A model generated the notes under the pieces. The model worked only from the letters and a program-made list of their open reading frames with translations. It was not told the DNA's origin and did not search any database. A DNA stretch of 64,000 bases. Source: Salvelinus alpinus. Lineage: Eukaryota; Chordata; Actinopteri; Salmoniformes; Salmonidae. The first letter of the stretch is position 1, and each line of letters opens with the position of its first letter. Shown here piece by piece: positions 26,701-44,182 of the stretch. The position numbers were made by a program, and so were the translations under genes. Location of the stretch: NCBI RefSeq assembly GCF_045679555.1, contig NC_092090.1, positions 31,583,288 to 31,647,287 on the forward strand, in the 5' to 3' direction.

Positions 26701-28096
26701 ATGTCTCTCTTACAAAGATGATCAATTAATTTACATATTTATAAGAAACTTGCAGTAGCCTACTCTGGAAGCTACTGCATGCTTATAAAATAAGTGAACA
26801 ATGATTCAATGATGGCTCTCCATCCTCGTCTTAGGGCTTCCAGTATCAGGCCATACCTGGTCAGTGTTGTGGGAAGTGTGTGCAGACAAGCTGTGTGGCT
26901 ACTATGCCAGATAAGACCAAACAGACTATTCAGGTGAGTACGACAAGCGTGTGTATGAGGATGCATAATCTGTCTGCATGATCTGAAACATCCTCTTCTC
27001 CTTTTGCGATAGGTGAATGAAACGTGGTCACCACCTGGTGACAAATGTGTGAAGTACACATGTGAGGAAACTGGTGGCCAATATATACCAGTGGAGGTGA
27101 AGACTGTGTGCCCTGCATTCAGCCCAGAGAACTGTGTCCCAGTGAGTTTCTGTCCTATCTCACCTCTCCATCGTGGGGACAATCAACACTGCAGTTACAC
27201 TGTTTTCCATTCTCCCTCAGAATGTTACTATCATTCCTAGCGCTCTTGGGTCATAGCGATAGATGTTTCAGTAACATTTAGAATGGAAGGGAGCTCACAT
27301 AATGTATACAATCTGCCACTTATAAATCATCTCTCCTATTTTTCACCCCAGGGCACAGAAAAGACAGATGCAAATGGATGTTGCAAGACCTGTAAGTAAC
27401 ACGTCCAGCCAAAGCATTCCTAATAACCACCTATCTACTGGTTAATAATAGCATGCTATGTCACCTAAACAAGACCAACAGGAAACATTGTGTGACTACA
27501 TACTGGCCAAAAATGTATATGTTGGCTGTTTCTGCTTCATCTGTGTCATACCAAACAGTAGCCTAACTCTTGATGCATCTTTCCTGACCAGGCACAGAAC
27601 GCAGCAATGTCTGTGAGATGAAGTACACCACCACTAGCATTGTCATCAGTGGCTGTGCGACCGCAGAGCCTGTGGAGATCAATTCCTGCTCAGGAAACTG
27701 TGGAACTTCTTCTATGTAAGTACTACAGATGCTGAATGCAGCACTAGTCAATGTCATTCAGGCCCCAGTTAGTGATCATCTATTCACTGTCTAGTGTGCC
27801 CTTTATGAACTAGGAGACAATTTGACTTATTTAATGCTCCTGCCCTCTTTTCAACTTGTCTTGTGTTTCTGTGAATGTGCAGGTACTCAGCAGAGGCGAA
27901 CACCATGATGCACTACTGCTCCTGCTGCCAAGAGGCGACCACTAGCCAGAAAGAGGTGGAGCTGATGTGCCCTGATGGGTCAAAGGTCAAGCACTCTTAC
28001 ATCCACGTTGAGTCGTGTGGATGTCATGTCACAGACTGTGATGCAGGCACGACCGCCGCCCCGGGGACGACGAGACAGCGCAGGAGAAGCCGCTAA
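1..28096 (+). CDS. muc5-like: Gel-forming secreted mucin, MUC5AC/MUC5B class (5'-partial, 40 exons in window)
   Basis: Encodes the C-terminal bulk of an oligomeric secreted mucin. Coding exons, all with GT/AG borders and matching phase: 1-96, 292-402, 705-774, 898-1035, 1135-1299, 1406-1500, 1599-1725, 1927-2179, 2748-2797, 2907-2945, 3064-3164, 3364-3515, 3632-3770, 3856-3966, 4107-4286, 4406-4645, 4770-4926, 5108-5236, 5441-5588, 5945-5988, 6083-6328, 7058-22636, 22753-22958, 23090-23261, 23382-23629, 23833-24016, 24169-24370, 24585-24757, 24887-24956, 25058-25179, 25375-25406, 25740-25908, 26073-26177, 26323-26363, 26572-26694, 26835-26933, 27013-27141, 27352-27391, 27592-27715, 27883-28096 (TAA). 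These sum to 20,823 nt, or 6,941 codons with the stop. Domain order D2-D'-D3-PTS-D4-VWC-CTCK and the closeness of D2/D3 to MUC5B identify the class. Signal peptide, D1 and the start codon lie upstream of the window. MUC5AC versus MUC5B cannot be settled from sequence alone; tollip as neighbour favours the MUC5B position. Confidence 0.95.
2207..2592 (+). mobile_element. Retroposon with LINE2-like 3' tail in a mucin intron
   Basis: A 386-bp insertion in the intron between TIL-2 and its E extension. It is bounded by a perfect 12-bp direct repeat, ATACATATAAAG, at 2195-2206 and 2593-2604, the mark of target-primed retroposition. It ends in GGGCTATATAAATACATTTG followed by TTTGAT units, the 3' tail found on many teleost LINE2/SINE copies. 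No coding capacity. From memory it matches a very common salmonid repeat, but I could not search for it. Confidence 0.85.
2907..3515 (+). other. Mucin D' region (linker plus TIL module)
   Basis: Exon 10 (2907-2945) is a short acidic linker ([13 protein letters not shown]) with no cysteine, less conserved than its neighbours. Exons 11-12 code for a TIL module: [10 protein letters not shown], then [22 protein letters not shown] and [11 protein letters not shown]. In MUC5-type mucins and VWF this segment sits directly before D3 and forms the D'D3 unit. Phases agree on both sides (1, then 0, then 2). Confidence 0.88.
3632..6328 (+). other. Mucin D3 assembly (VWD3, C8-3, TIL-3, E3) and start of the PTS region
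   Basis: VWD3 begins in exon 13 ([17 protein letters not shown]). It runs through exons 14-16, where CGLCGNYDG and the NNDF calcium loop appear at about 4415-4455. C8-3 spans exons 16-17 ([20 protein letters not shown]). TIL-3 is in exons 18-19 ([18 protein letters not shown] ... [10 protein letters not shown]) and E3 in exon 20. Exon 21 (6083-6328) has a last cysteine-bearing segment ([15 protein letters not shown]) and then turns into Thr/Pro-rich sequence ([18 protein letters not shown]), where the glycosylated region begins. D3 is the family's N-terminal disulfide multimerisation module. The cysteine pattern is intact throughout. Confidence 0.93.
6433..6916. repeat. GGGTCC-rich dispersed repeat in the intron before the PTS exon
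   Basis: The intron between exons 21 and 22 (6329-7057) contains a stretch in which CGGGTC, GGACC and GACCCG words recur in both orientations (for example 6453-6606 and 6833-6906). The AT-rich middle carries none. The inward-facing GC-rich ends suggest an old MITE-like insertion. I did not find a clean terminal inverted repeat or target-site duplication, so the borders are approximate. Confidence 0.4.
7058..22636 (+). CDS. muc5-like: Giant PTS (mucin) exon
   Basis: One uninterrupted exon of 15,579 bp (phase 2 in, phase 1 out) coding for about 5,193 residues, three quarters of the protein in this window. It opens with about 200 residues of non-repeated Thr/Ser/Pro sequence, continues into the 79-residue tandem array, and closes with a diverged tail plus the first half of a cysteine module ([14 protein letters not shown]) completed in the next exon. 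Thr is about 42% of each unit, with Ser and Pro about 11% each; there is no Cys, Trp, Tyr or Phe in the unit. This is the dense O-glycosylation scaffold of the mucin. No CysD domain interrupts it, unlike mammalian MUC2, MUC5AC and MUC5B. The acceptor is AAAACAG|AA and the donor CCAG|GTAACA. Confidence 0.95.
7687..22404 (+). repeat. Coding tandem array, 62 units of 237 bp (79 aa)
   Basis: The marker ACATCCACAGTGCC first occurs at 7924; its last, diverged form (ACATCCACAAAGCC) is at 22381. The distance of 14,457 bp is exactly 61 x 237, so no indel has accumulated between the first and last marker. Units differ only at a few sites, which define unit classes: TSNP/TSIP, GGTTT/GLTTT, EGSTTE/EETTTE, KGV/KEV, TTTS/TTSS and STST/SSST. 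The units at the two edges are diverged ([10 protein letters not shown] at the start; [10 protein letters not shown] and then [11 protein letters not shown] at the end) while inner ones are almost identical, the usual result of homogenisation by unequal exchange. Each unit has about eight Glu and one Lys. Confidence 0.97.
22753..25179 (+). other. Mucin post-PTS cysteine module and D4 assembly (VWD4, C8-4, TIL-4)
   Basis: Exon 23 finishes the module begun in the PTS exon ([19 protein letters not shown]), then has a short PTS spacer. Exon 24 is a VWC-like half (NSCTTAICQ ... CCFTYDCEC). VWD4 occupies exons 25-27, starting [17 protein letters not shown]. The C8-4 module is in exon 28 ([20 protein letters not shown]), and TIL-4 runs over exons 29-31 ([12 protein letters not shown] ... 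[11 protein letters not shown]). Exon 27 also carries a small Thr/Pro spacer before C8-4. VWD4 has GGSH where the self-cleaving GDPH motif of MUC2 and MUC5AC would be. The D4 region belongs to the C-terminal dimer part of these mucins. Confidence 0.92.
25375..27391 (+). other. Mucin VWC-type cysteine modules
   Basis: Nine short exons code for a string of VWC-like modules. Exons 31-32 give [11 protein letters not shown], then [17 protein letters not shown], and end EGCCQKYTC. Exon 33 (26073-26177) gives a compact module ending SSCCPEYTC. Exons 34-38 give a longer unit ([54 protein letters not shown]). The repeated CxxCxC and CCxxYTC signatures are those of VWC domains C-terminal to D4 in MUC2, MUC5 and VWF. 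Several small introns here are only 100-300 bp. Confidence 0.88.
27592..28096 (+). other. Mucin C-terminal cystine knot (CTCK) and basic tail
   Basis: Exons 39 and 40. The CTCK reads [17 protein letters not shown], then [14 protein letters not shown] with the CxGxC knot motif, [11 protein letters not shown], and [12 protein letters not shown]. In the family this domain forms the disulfide dimer in the endoplasmic reticulum before D3 multimerisation. The last knot cysteine is followed by a 16-residue tail ending in a basic cluster, RQRRRSR, then TAA at 28094-28096. Confidence 0.93.
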
Positions 28097-28345
28097 ACGT
28101 CTAGGGAGACAACATGCACACTGATATAGGAATTATCCTCATGTCAAGGAATGTTTTAGTCCAAATTTGTTTTCTTGTTACGTTTTAATTAAATCTGTCA
28201 TGCCAGTGTATTTCTACAATCGGCAGCGCTTAGCATTATGTTCTTATACCTTCATTGTAAAATGAATGTATTTTCTATGATAAATGTAGTGGAGAATCTC
28301 TTTTCTCATTTGTAGTAATTAATAAACAACAGCAGCATCATGTGC
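28097..28345 (+). promoter_or_regulatory. Mucin 3' UTR with polyadenylation signal
   Basis: After the stop codon there is AT-rich, non-coding sequence with a canonical AATAAA hexamer at 28321-28326, so cleavage is expected roughly 15-30 bases later. This gives a short 3' UTR of about 250 bases. No other AATAAA occurs between the stop and this point. The exact end is inferred. Confidence 0.65.
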
Positions 28346-28445
28346 TTCTGCATGTTCCTTTTGCTCTTTGAGGAATTCTCACAATCCTTCAAGCTATTCA
28401 CAGTGACCACCATAACAGTAACATTATGCTACTTAGAAGTATGTA

Positions 28446-29254
28446 CAGGTAACTGGCAAAATAACAGTAACAACATAAAGTGTCCTAATAGGGCGTTGGG
28501 CCAACAGGAGCTGCCAGTAGAGCTTCAATGCACCTTGGCATAGATTCTCAAAGTGTCTGAAACTCTACTGGAGGGATGCGACACCATTCTTCAAAGAGAA
28601 ATTCCATCATTTGGTGTTTTGTTGATGGTGGTGGAAAATGCTGTCTCAGGCGCTGCTTCAGAATCTCCCATAAGTGTTCAATTGGGTTGAGGTCTGGTGA
28701 CTGAAACAGCCATATGGTTTAAATAGTTTTTATGCGCATCAAACCATTCAGGGACTACTCGTGCCCTGTGGATGGGGGCATTGTCATCCACTCCCATCAG
28801 GATAGAAATGATTCACCATAAGTTGAAGGTGATCACTCAGAATGGTGGTGTATGTACAGTACTGGTGTTTATCTTGCCCTCTAGGGCAGTGGTATTCAAA
28901 GTCGGGGTTGCAACGGAACTGCAGTGGGGTCGCCAAAATAAAATAAAAATAGGGTACTGATTGTTGTATGGGACAATATACAAACGTTTTCGAGAAAGAT
29001 AATTTGAAAGATAACATTTTGAGAGATGAGAGAGATGAAAGATGAAAAAGATGAAAATGAAATGAATTAAAAGTTATTTGTTGATGTAAAAATCTGGCTG
29101 AAAATATAGGTGGTCCTCGCTGAAAAAGTTTGAATACCACTGCTCTATGGGTTGAGTGGTCATAAACCATGGCAGGAAAATGCAACACACACCATAACAG
29201 AGCCATCACAACCCTCATTTACTCAAGATTTTCTATTATTTTGGCAGTTACCTG
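28446..29254 (-). mobile_element. Tc1/mariner-like element, internally deleted, with a hAT MITE inside
   Basis: Terminal inverted repeats CAGGTAACTGGCAAAATAAC (28446) and the complement of its partner at 29254 (CAGGTAACTGCCAAAATAAT), each flanked by the TA target duplication (28444-28445 and 29255-29256). On the minus strand the C-terminal part of a DDE transposase is readable: a DDNAPIH block near 28790, then [16 protein letters not shown] near 28695-28645. The N-terminal DNA-binding part is missing. With the nested 256-bp MITE removed the element is only about 545 bp, so it is a deleted, non-autonomous copy. Confidence 0.8.
28887..29142. mobile_element. hAT-type MITE nested in the Tc1/mariner-like element
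   Basis: A 256-bp element with 16-bp terminal inverted repeats (CAGTGGTATTCAAAGT at the left; complement of the right end CAGTGGTATTCAAACT). It is flanked by 8-bp duplications CTCTAGGG (28879-28886) and CTCTATGG (29143-29150), differing at one base. The 8-bp duplication and CAGTGG start are typical of hAT elements. It has no coding capacity. Its purine-rich middle (about 28990-29060) repeats GATGA/GAAAGAT words. Confidence 0.82.
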
Positions 29255-29488
29255 TAGCTAGCTACTAGTGGCTTTTGAAAATATATTGACGTAACAAAAC
29301 TTGCCAAGCAATCACAAGTTAGTAAAGGTATAATAAAATTTGTAGCTAGAATAGGGTGATAACGTTCTTGTGCCATTGACAACATGGTGGGGTTTAATGG
29401 GGCAATCTGCAGATCAGACAGTGTCACCCAGTCTCTATCTCTATTGATGTAAGGACCGACCATCCATGAGATCAAAATGATAGTTTAA

Positions 29489-29667
29489 GGGCTAGATTCA
29501 ATCCAATCGCATTTTGTCCAATATATGCACGTTTTAAAGGCAACGTTCCAGTGATAGCAGAGACCACATTAACGGTAAACGCAGCACGTCGGCTCAATCG
29601 GAAATTACCTTGATATGTCAATTGCGCTGTAACACAGATCTTCCACAGTCCGAATTGAATGTTGGCC
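29489..29667. mobile_element. TTAA-flanked MITE (piggyBac-like)
   Basis: A 179-bp sequence between two TTAA tetranucleotides (29485-29488 and 29668-29671). Its ends are imperfect inverted repeats: GGGCTAGATTCAATCC on the left, and the complement of the right end reads GGCCAACATTCAATTC. TTAA duplication is the signature of piggyBac-type transposition. There is no open frame, so it would depend on an outside transposase. Confidence 0.65.
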
Positions 29668-29884
29668 TTAATCATGTGTTTGTTTACAATTACATTGTTT
29701 ACAAAGAAGTAAAACAAGTTTATATTTTGGGTTATGATGGGTTACAACAGTTGAACTCAGCTCATGAGTAATTTTTAAGTTATATTCTTCAAAAGTCAAT
29801 GGGTATATTTCAATCAAGTCCAAAAATGGCATGGCAAACAAACCAGGTTGAGATCTACACTACAAGACCAAACAAATGCAGATA

Positions 29885-31795
29885 AAACATTTATTTCCAT
29901 AATGTGTCTTGAGTAAAACAAACAAGAGCAAATGTCAAATTGCAAACATAATTTGATGCCAAAAAAGTTTTGTACATTCAAACCAGATAACCCATTAAAC
30001 TGTTGTAGCATGTAGCCTTGCCATTCCATTGCAACAGAATCAGAACAACCTTCCTAACTTCCGCCAGAGTGCCTTCGAACATCCTTGTGCACATTGATCT
30101 AAAAGGACTGTAAAAGTGAAAGAAATGTTATGCTCTCTTTAGTTTAGGAAGGTACATTTACTTATGGACTACCACCAACAAATAAGTAGCATGGCTAAAC
30201 ATTGGAAGTGTTAGGAGTTATACAGACGCCTGGCTAAACATGACACAATCATGTTCAAAATATGTCTATGAGAATGGGACAAGTAAGGGGCAAAACATAG
30301 AAGAAAACCTAACATTTAAAATGAAAGTCTTCACAAAAGTGGAAGGTAAACAGGAACTTGTTAAATCAAGAGGGGATAGAGAAATCAATCAAACATAAGT
30401 GCCCAGAATTGGGATCACTAAACAGCAATGAAGTCTTTTAAATTTAAACAAGAATAATTTTTACATACTGTATGACACCCATGGAGTATGGCCTAAGCAT
30501 GAAGGAAATTAACTATATATTTTCTTTAATGAATCACACCAAAACAGAGGATCTTTCCTTGGAAAAATATATGCACATCTTTGAAGATTAAGCGAATACA
30601 AATAGAAAATGAAAACCCCATGTTAAAATCAGGCCTTTGGGGTGATGGCAACATTCAATACCTCATGTCGATGGATCTTCACAAGTCTCCTCTTTATGTG
30701 TTGGCCTATATATGGTAGTGTTAGGACATGATATTTTATCTGTATGATAATCATACCAACGTATACCAATTTTCTGAATATCATGTTACTTGGTTGTGCA
30801 CACCATTTTAGTTATTAGTCCAGCAGGGATTTTCACAGCCTATAACAATTTGCAATAAAGCCGGTGAATTCAGATAGGGTGAAGGGAAAGGATGATATCA
30901 GCAATATGTTTATATCTTCACTGATTTCAGAAATTTTATATTACCATGTCATTATTTGATATTGGATTTCCATGATATATTCTTCCATCATAGACAACCA
31001 CTGACCAGTGATATAGCATTTTTGGTTGGAGAAGTACAAAATCATATGGCATTATCCAGAGTAGAGTGGAATGGTGGCAAATTAACCTTAACATTTGAGA
31101 GGTTGATAGGCATTGGCTGTGTGGCTATGCGAGGATTTGCACATCTTCTAAGTCATCGCGGTTTTTTATATTGTGATAAGTCCTCTTTCTGCTCTGAACC
31201 GCTGCATACCTAAATCTCTTGTCTTCATAATTTATCATCTTTTCAATATATATAACTATATTTATACAGATTGATATATATATCAATCAAACACAGATAG
31301 GCTCAAGACAGTACTGGTCAATACACATATACAGAGAAGACTGGCTAGGGAGCTCTCAACAATGTCTCACAACAACTGCTATCTCAAAGATCTAAAGCTT
31401 CTGGAGGATCAATTCCTTTCATTACCCCTACATCGCACTGCATCAACATTAATTGTACATAATTCTGAGTAAAGTGGAATGTAAAATTGAGAAGCCAACC
31501 AGCCACCACAGCACTTATCAGTAGGCAAACCAATTTGTCCCAATCCCAGATGTGGACTGGGATCAAAGCTATACATTGTTTCATAATACAGATGGTAATG
31601 TATACAGATGTATAAATGTGTGACACCTCAGATATGGACATCTGCTTATGGTTGAAAACTGCTGGATTTTATTTAGTGTGAGTGACAGTTGAGAGCTCGC
31701 AGGCCTGAGTGCATATTTACAAACTGTGCAGGGTGCTGTTGCTGTGAATGGGCAATGTTCTGGCCGCCATAGTGGCTCTATTTGTGGCTCCACTG
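29885..31795 (-). promoter_or_regulatory. tollip: Probable tollip 3' UTR
   Basis: The 1.9 kb downstream of the tollip stop codon on the minus strand has no exon or transposon that I recognise. A minus-strand AATAAA lies at 29890-29895 (TTTATT on the plus strand), which would give a long 3' UTR. Mammalian TOLLIP also has a long 3' UTR, as I recall. The end point is inferred from this single hexamer; an earlier polyadenylation site is possible. Confidence 0.35.
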
Positions 31796-39963
<8,168 letters not shown>

Positions 39964-40210
39964 TCCGTTTTGAAGTGTGTCAGTTTCACAAATAACGAAA
40001 GCCTACTGTGACCGTGTACAGTTAGAAAGAAGAGAGGAAATATGACTAGCAAAAAAAGTAAACAACTCAAGCTCGCCAGCTATCCAATCGTGTCACGCCA
40101 AGAATCCTGACTAATCAGCTGACTTGACTTCGTTCTGCTTCTGATTGGTGCGTTTCACGACATCAGTAAGCGTGCAGTCGCAATTTCAGTCTGATTTGGG
40201 CGAGAGAAAA
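39964..40210 (-). promoter_or_regulatory. Probable tollip 5' UTR and promoter region
   Basis: The sequence upstream of the tollip start codon has a CCAAT pentamer on the minus strand (ATTGG at 40144-40148). No TATA box sits at a fitting distance, and a few CpG sites are present. This is compatible with a TATA-less housekeeping promoter. The transcription start was not located. Confidence 0.3.
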
Positions 40211-41090
40211 ATATAGTGCAACTCAATTATCCATAATAGCCAATAACTTTTCTCCTTAATTTTCACAAAACAACAGGACAGCCAGAATTAGCTTTAATCT
40301 GTTTTATTTATTTCCCAACATGTGCATTGGGGTTAAAGCAGATGAGGACAGGAAGGCATAGGCTATTCACTCCATTATTATTATATTATTATTATAATCC
40401 ATTATTTTCCTCCTATTCGATTGAAGTGAGTTGTGAGTATCAAATCTTGTTCACACTGCAGGCCTTAAGCTCAAGTCAGTTTCGTTTTTCAAATCCATTT
40501 TGGAATACTGACTGTCCAACCAGCAAGTTACAAGTGACCAAATCGAATTTCAGACAGCAGTCATTAGTTGACATGGCCAAGCTAGTTGTCATATTAACGA
40601 TTGGTGTAGGCTGATTGGTGGTGGTGCTCTTCTTCCTATCACTCAGAAGTTATGTAGCAAGCTAAGGTGACAACAATGCATGCCATGTACGTTTCACAGT
40701 TGCTTTGAATGGTCAAAATCATAGTGTAAGAACACTTTTAAAGCTTCGAATGATAAGATGATCCAACATTCAAAACAAACCATTTTTGGCCACAGTAGTC
40801 AACTAGCTAGCTAGCCGTTTAGCTTTCTAGCACATTCACTAATTTGTTTGGAAACAATTAACAAGCTAGTTAGCTACCACATGTTCTTGGCAAACTGTCA
40901 ACAAAGCAGCTAGCAAGCAACAAGATATGCCAAATAACAGTCTAAAAACCAATTAAGGGAAAATAAATAAGATTTAACTGTTCAGACACAAGGTACATGG
41001 CCAGGAACCAGATTTGTATCTGACTTCAAACCACCTTGATGTGGTTTGATATATCTGATTCCATGTGCTTTTTGGCTGTTCAGACTCAGT
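40211..41090. other. Intergenic sequence upstream of tollip, no gene seen
   Basis: AT-rich with several GCTAGCTA words (40800-40880), a common teleost low-complexity motif. No ORF with recognisable homology, no RNA gene, no transposon end that I could pair. Confidence 0.5.
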
Positions 41091-41094
41091 AGCG

Positions 41095-42655
41095 GTGCAT
41101 GGGTAAAATCACTGGGGAAGCCAAGCCCCCCTAAAAAAGCCATATTACATGTCTTGTAATAACTGTGTTGTTTGCTCTATAACATGTTAGTTCATATGCC
41201 TTGACACCGTGATATATAGGACCCTGGGTCTCGACCCCGCCCTGTGCAACTGGGTCCTGGACTTCCTGACGGGCCGCCCCCAGGTGGTGAGGGTAGGTAA
41301 CAACATCTCCACCCCGCTGATCCTCAACACTGGGGCCCCACAAGGGTGCGTTCTGAGCCCTCTCCTGTACTCCCTGTTCACCCACGACTGCGTGGCCATG
41401 CACGCCTCCAACTCAATCATCAAGTTTGCGGATGACACTACAGTGGTAGGCTTGATTACCAACAACGACGAGACGGCCTACAGGGAGGAGGTGAGGGCCC
41501 TCGGAGTGTGGTGTCAGGAAAATAACCTCACACTCAACGTCAACAAAACAAAGGAGATGATTGTGGACTTCAGGAAACAGCAGAGGGAGCACCCCCCTAT
41601 CCACATCGACGGGTCAGTAGTGGAGAAGGTGGAAAGTTTTAAGTTCCTCGGTGTACACATCACGGACAAACTGAATTGGTCCACCCACACAGACAGCGTC
41701 GTGAAGAAGGCGCAGCAGCGCCTCTTCAACCTCAGGAGGCTGAAGAAATTCGGCTTGTCACCAAAAGCACTCACAAACTTCTACAGATGCACAATCGAGA
41801 GCATCCTGTCGGGCTGTATCACCGCCTGGTACGGCAACTGCTCCGCCCACAACCGTAAGGCTCTCCAGAGGGTAGTGAGGTCTGCAGAACGCATCACCGG
41901 GGGCAAACGACCTGCCCTCCAGGACACCTACACCACCCGATGTCACAGGAAGGCCATAAAGATCATCAAGGACAACAACCACCCAAGCCACTGCCTGTTC
42001 ACCCCGCTATCATCCAGAAGGCGAGGTCAGTACAGGTGCATCAAAGCAGGGACCGAGAGACTGAAAAACAGCTTCTATCTCAAGGCCATCAGACTGTTAA
42101 ACAGCCACCACTAACATTTAGCGGCCGCTGCCAACATACTGACTCAACTCCAGCCACTTTAAAAATGGGAATTGATGGAAATTATGTAAAAATGTACCAC
42201 TAGCCACTTTAAACAATGCCACTTAATATAATGTTTACATACCCTACATTACCCATCTCATATGTATATACTGTACTCTATATCATCTACTGCATCTTGC
42301 CATCTTTATGTAATACATGTACCACTAGCCACTTTAAACTATGCCACTTTATGTTTACATACCCTACAGTACTCATCTCATATGTATATACCGTACTCTA
42401 TACCATCTACTGCATCTTGCCTATGCCGTTCTGTACCACCACTCATTCATATATCTTTATGTACATATTCTTTATCCCTTTACACTTGTGTGTGTATAAG
42501 GTAGTAGTTGTGGAATTGTTAGGTTAGATTACTTGTTGGTTATTACTGCATTGTCGGAACTAGAAGCACAAGCATTTCGCTACACTCGCATTAACATCTG
42601 CTAACCATGTGTATGTGACTAATAAAATTTGATTTGATTTGATTTGATTTGACTA
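41095..42655 (+). mobile_element. 5'-truncated LINE with TTTGAT tail (L2/CR1-like group)
   Basis: The element carries the 3' part of a reverse transcriptase, a 3' UTR with a duplicated block (GCCACTTTA...CATCTACTGCATCTTGCC at about 42204-42300 and 42328-42420), and the tail AATAAAATTTGATTTGATTT ending near 42655. The GC content of the coding part (41219-42120) is well above its surroundings. The left part (41095-41215) is a different AT-rich repeat, so the true 5' break is near 41216. 5' truncation is typical of LINE insertion. Confidence 0.8.
41209..42114 (+). pseudogene. Non-LTR reverse transcriptase, C-terminal fragment (301 codons)
   Basis: An open frame that keeps RT motifs B ([20 protein letters not shown]), C (FADDTTVVG, the catalytic Asp pair) and the following [11 protein letters not shown] and [14 protein letters not shown] blocks, then the thumb and C-terminal region ([20 protein letters not shown]). 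The endonuclease domain and RT motifs up to A are missing, so the ATG at 41209 is incidental and the product would be inactive. The intact frame and high GC suggest a fairly young insertion. Group assignment (L2/CR1-like) is from memory of motif wording. Confidence 0.85.
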
Positions 42656-42891
42656 CAGCCGAAACATTAATAAGACACAATGGGTGTGTTCGTAAATTCA
42701 ATCTGGAGTGCCAGAGTGCGCTCAGAGTGGGCGTTTGTAAATTCAGAGTGTTTCGCGGGTTGATCTGACTGTTTTGACCTCAAAACAGCAATCAAGCACC
42801 CAAGCGAACTGGCTAATGTTGGCTGGCTAACTTGCTAGCTACTTCCAGACACAAATGAGAGTACACCTCACTCTGGCCTGAACAAATCCAG

Positions 42892-43720
42892 TCATTGACA
42901 TTTGCTTACAATGCCACTGTTCACAAGACTATGGGCTATGCTCCATTCTTTCTCATGTTTGGTAGGGTCCCTCGGCTACCAGTGGATGTGATGTTCTGCA
43001 ATGTTTTGGACGACTCCAGTGTTGTGGATTGCAACAAGTATGTTGAGACTCATCACTGGGCTGAAGGAAGCTATGAGTGTTGCCCAAAGGCACACTGACA
43101 AGCAACAGAGACGACAAGGTCTCTCTGAGTATGACAAGCGGGTTAAAGGCATCAGTTTGTCCATGGGGGATCATGTCCTCATCGCCAACAAGGGTGAAAG
43201 GGTCCACCGCAAGTTGGCTGACAAGTGGAACCCCGAGATTTTCACAGTGATTTCAGTCAATCCACAAACTCCCACATACATAATGCAAGACCGTTAAGGC
43301 AGAGAGAAAGTGGTTCACAGGAATGTACTGCTGCAGGTGAATTTCCTGCCATTTGAAATTGATGATTCAGTGCACTTCAATGACAGTGATGCTGCAGGAC
43401 CTTCAATCAATGTAGATGCAGGAGAGGTCACCCACTCTGGCACTGGACAGGGAAGACATGGAGGACTGTGGGGAGGAAAGTGCATCTTGGGTGGTGGAGG
43501 ATTCAAGCAATTACTCCGAGCTCTGGACATCGGATGGAAAGTCAGAACCAGAAGAACCTTGCTTGCTTGAGGAAAATGACCTGGGAAGTACCTCTGAGAT
43601 CCTGGAGCTGATTCCTTCAAACCCTCCTCTGATCAATGATCTAAGGCCAGAGCCACTGTTAGTCACCATGGCCCCTAGCCCAGTGGCAGGTCGCACAAGG
43701 GGCGGGGAAGGTAGTTAAAC
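42892..43720 (+). pseudogene. Ty3/gypsy integrase C-terminal fragment
   Basis: Reads FAYNATVHKTMGYAPFFLMF and GRVPRLPVDVMF, the conserved end of the gypsy integrase core. One frame shift on (43001-43297) comes a basic segment and a chromo/SH3-like end (LSMGDHVLIANKGERVHRKL, DKWNPEIFTVISVNPQTPTY). An acidic/Pro-rich tail continues to about 43718. The break lies near 43035. Protease, RT, RNase H and the 5' LTR are absent, so this is the 3' end of an old retrotransposon. It runs into the polypurine tract and LTR at 43995. Confidence 0.75.
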
Positions 43721-44182
43721 CAGTCAAGAGACTAATTGAGTCAATCCACCAGAAGGTGCAAGTTTAACATAGTATAGAGATATAATTTAGTACAGAATGA
43801 CTTTTTTTTTTAAGGCTAAGAAGGTAGGTATAGTGTAAGAGGCACTATGCATCTAGGGGCAGTTGAAGGCCTGACCAACTTTCACTTGCCCTGAACCCTA
43901 TGGGTAGCTGTGAGCTGAATTCAGAATTATGCCTTGAGCTTGGTAGGTTATTTTGTTGAGTTTTACACGGTTGGTGATATTCAGGAGGGGTGAATGTAAC
44001 AGTTGTTAAAGTACTGTGTGAATTTCACCAGGTTCATATATCAATATGGCATGTTGATTTGTTATTATGCATGCCTGCATCCTGGGAGTAGGGGAGTGTG
44101 TACTTACGTTTTGCCCTGCGTGCTCGTGCTCAAATCATTTTGATGCACTATGAGAGAAAGAGGCGACGATTCGCAGAACATA

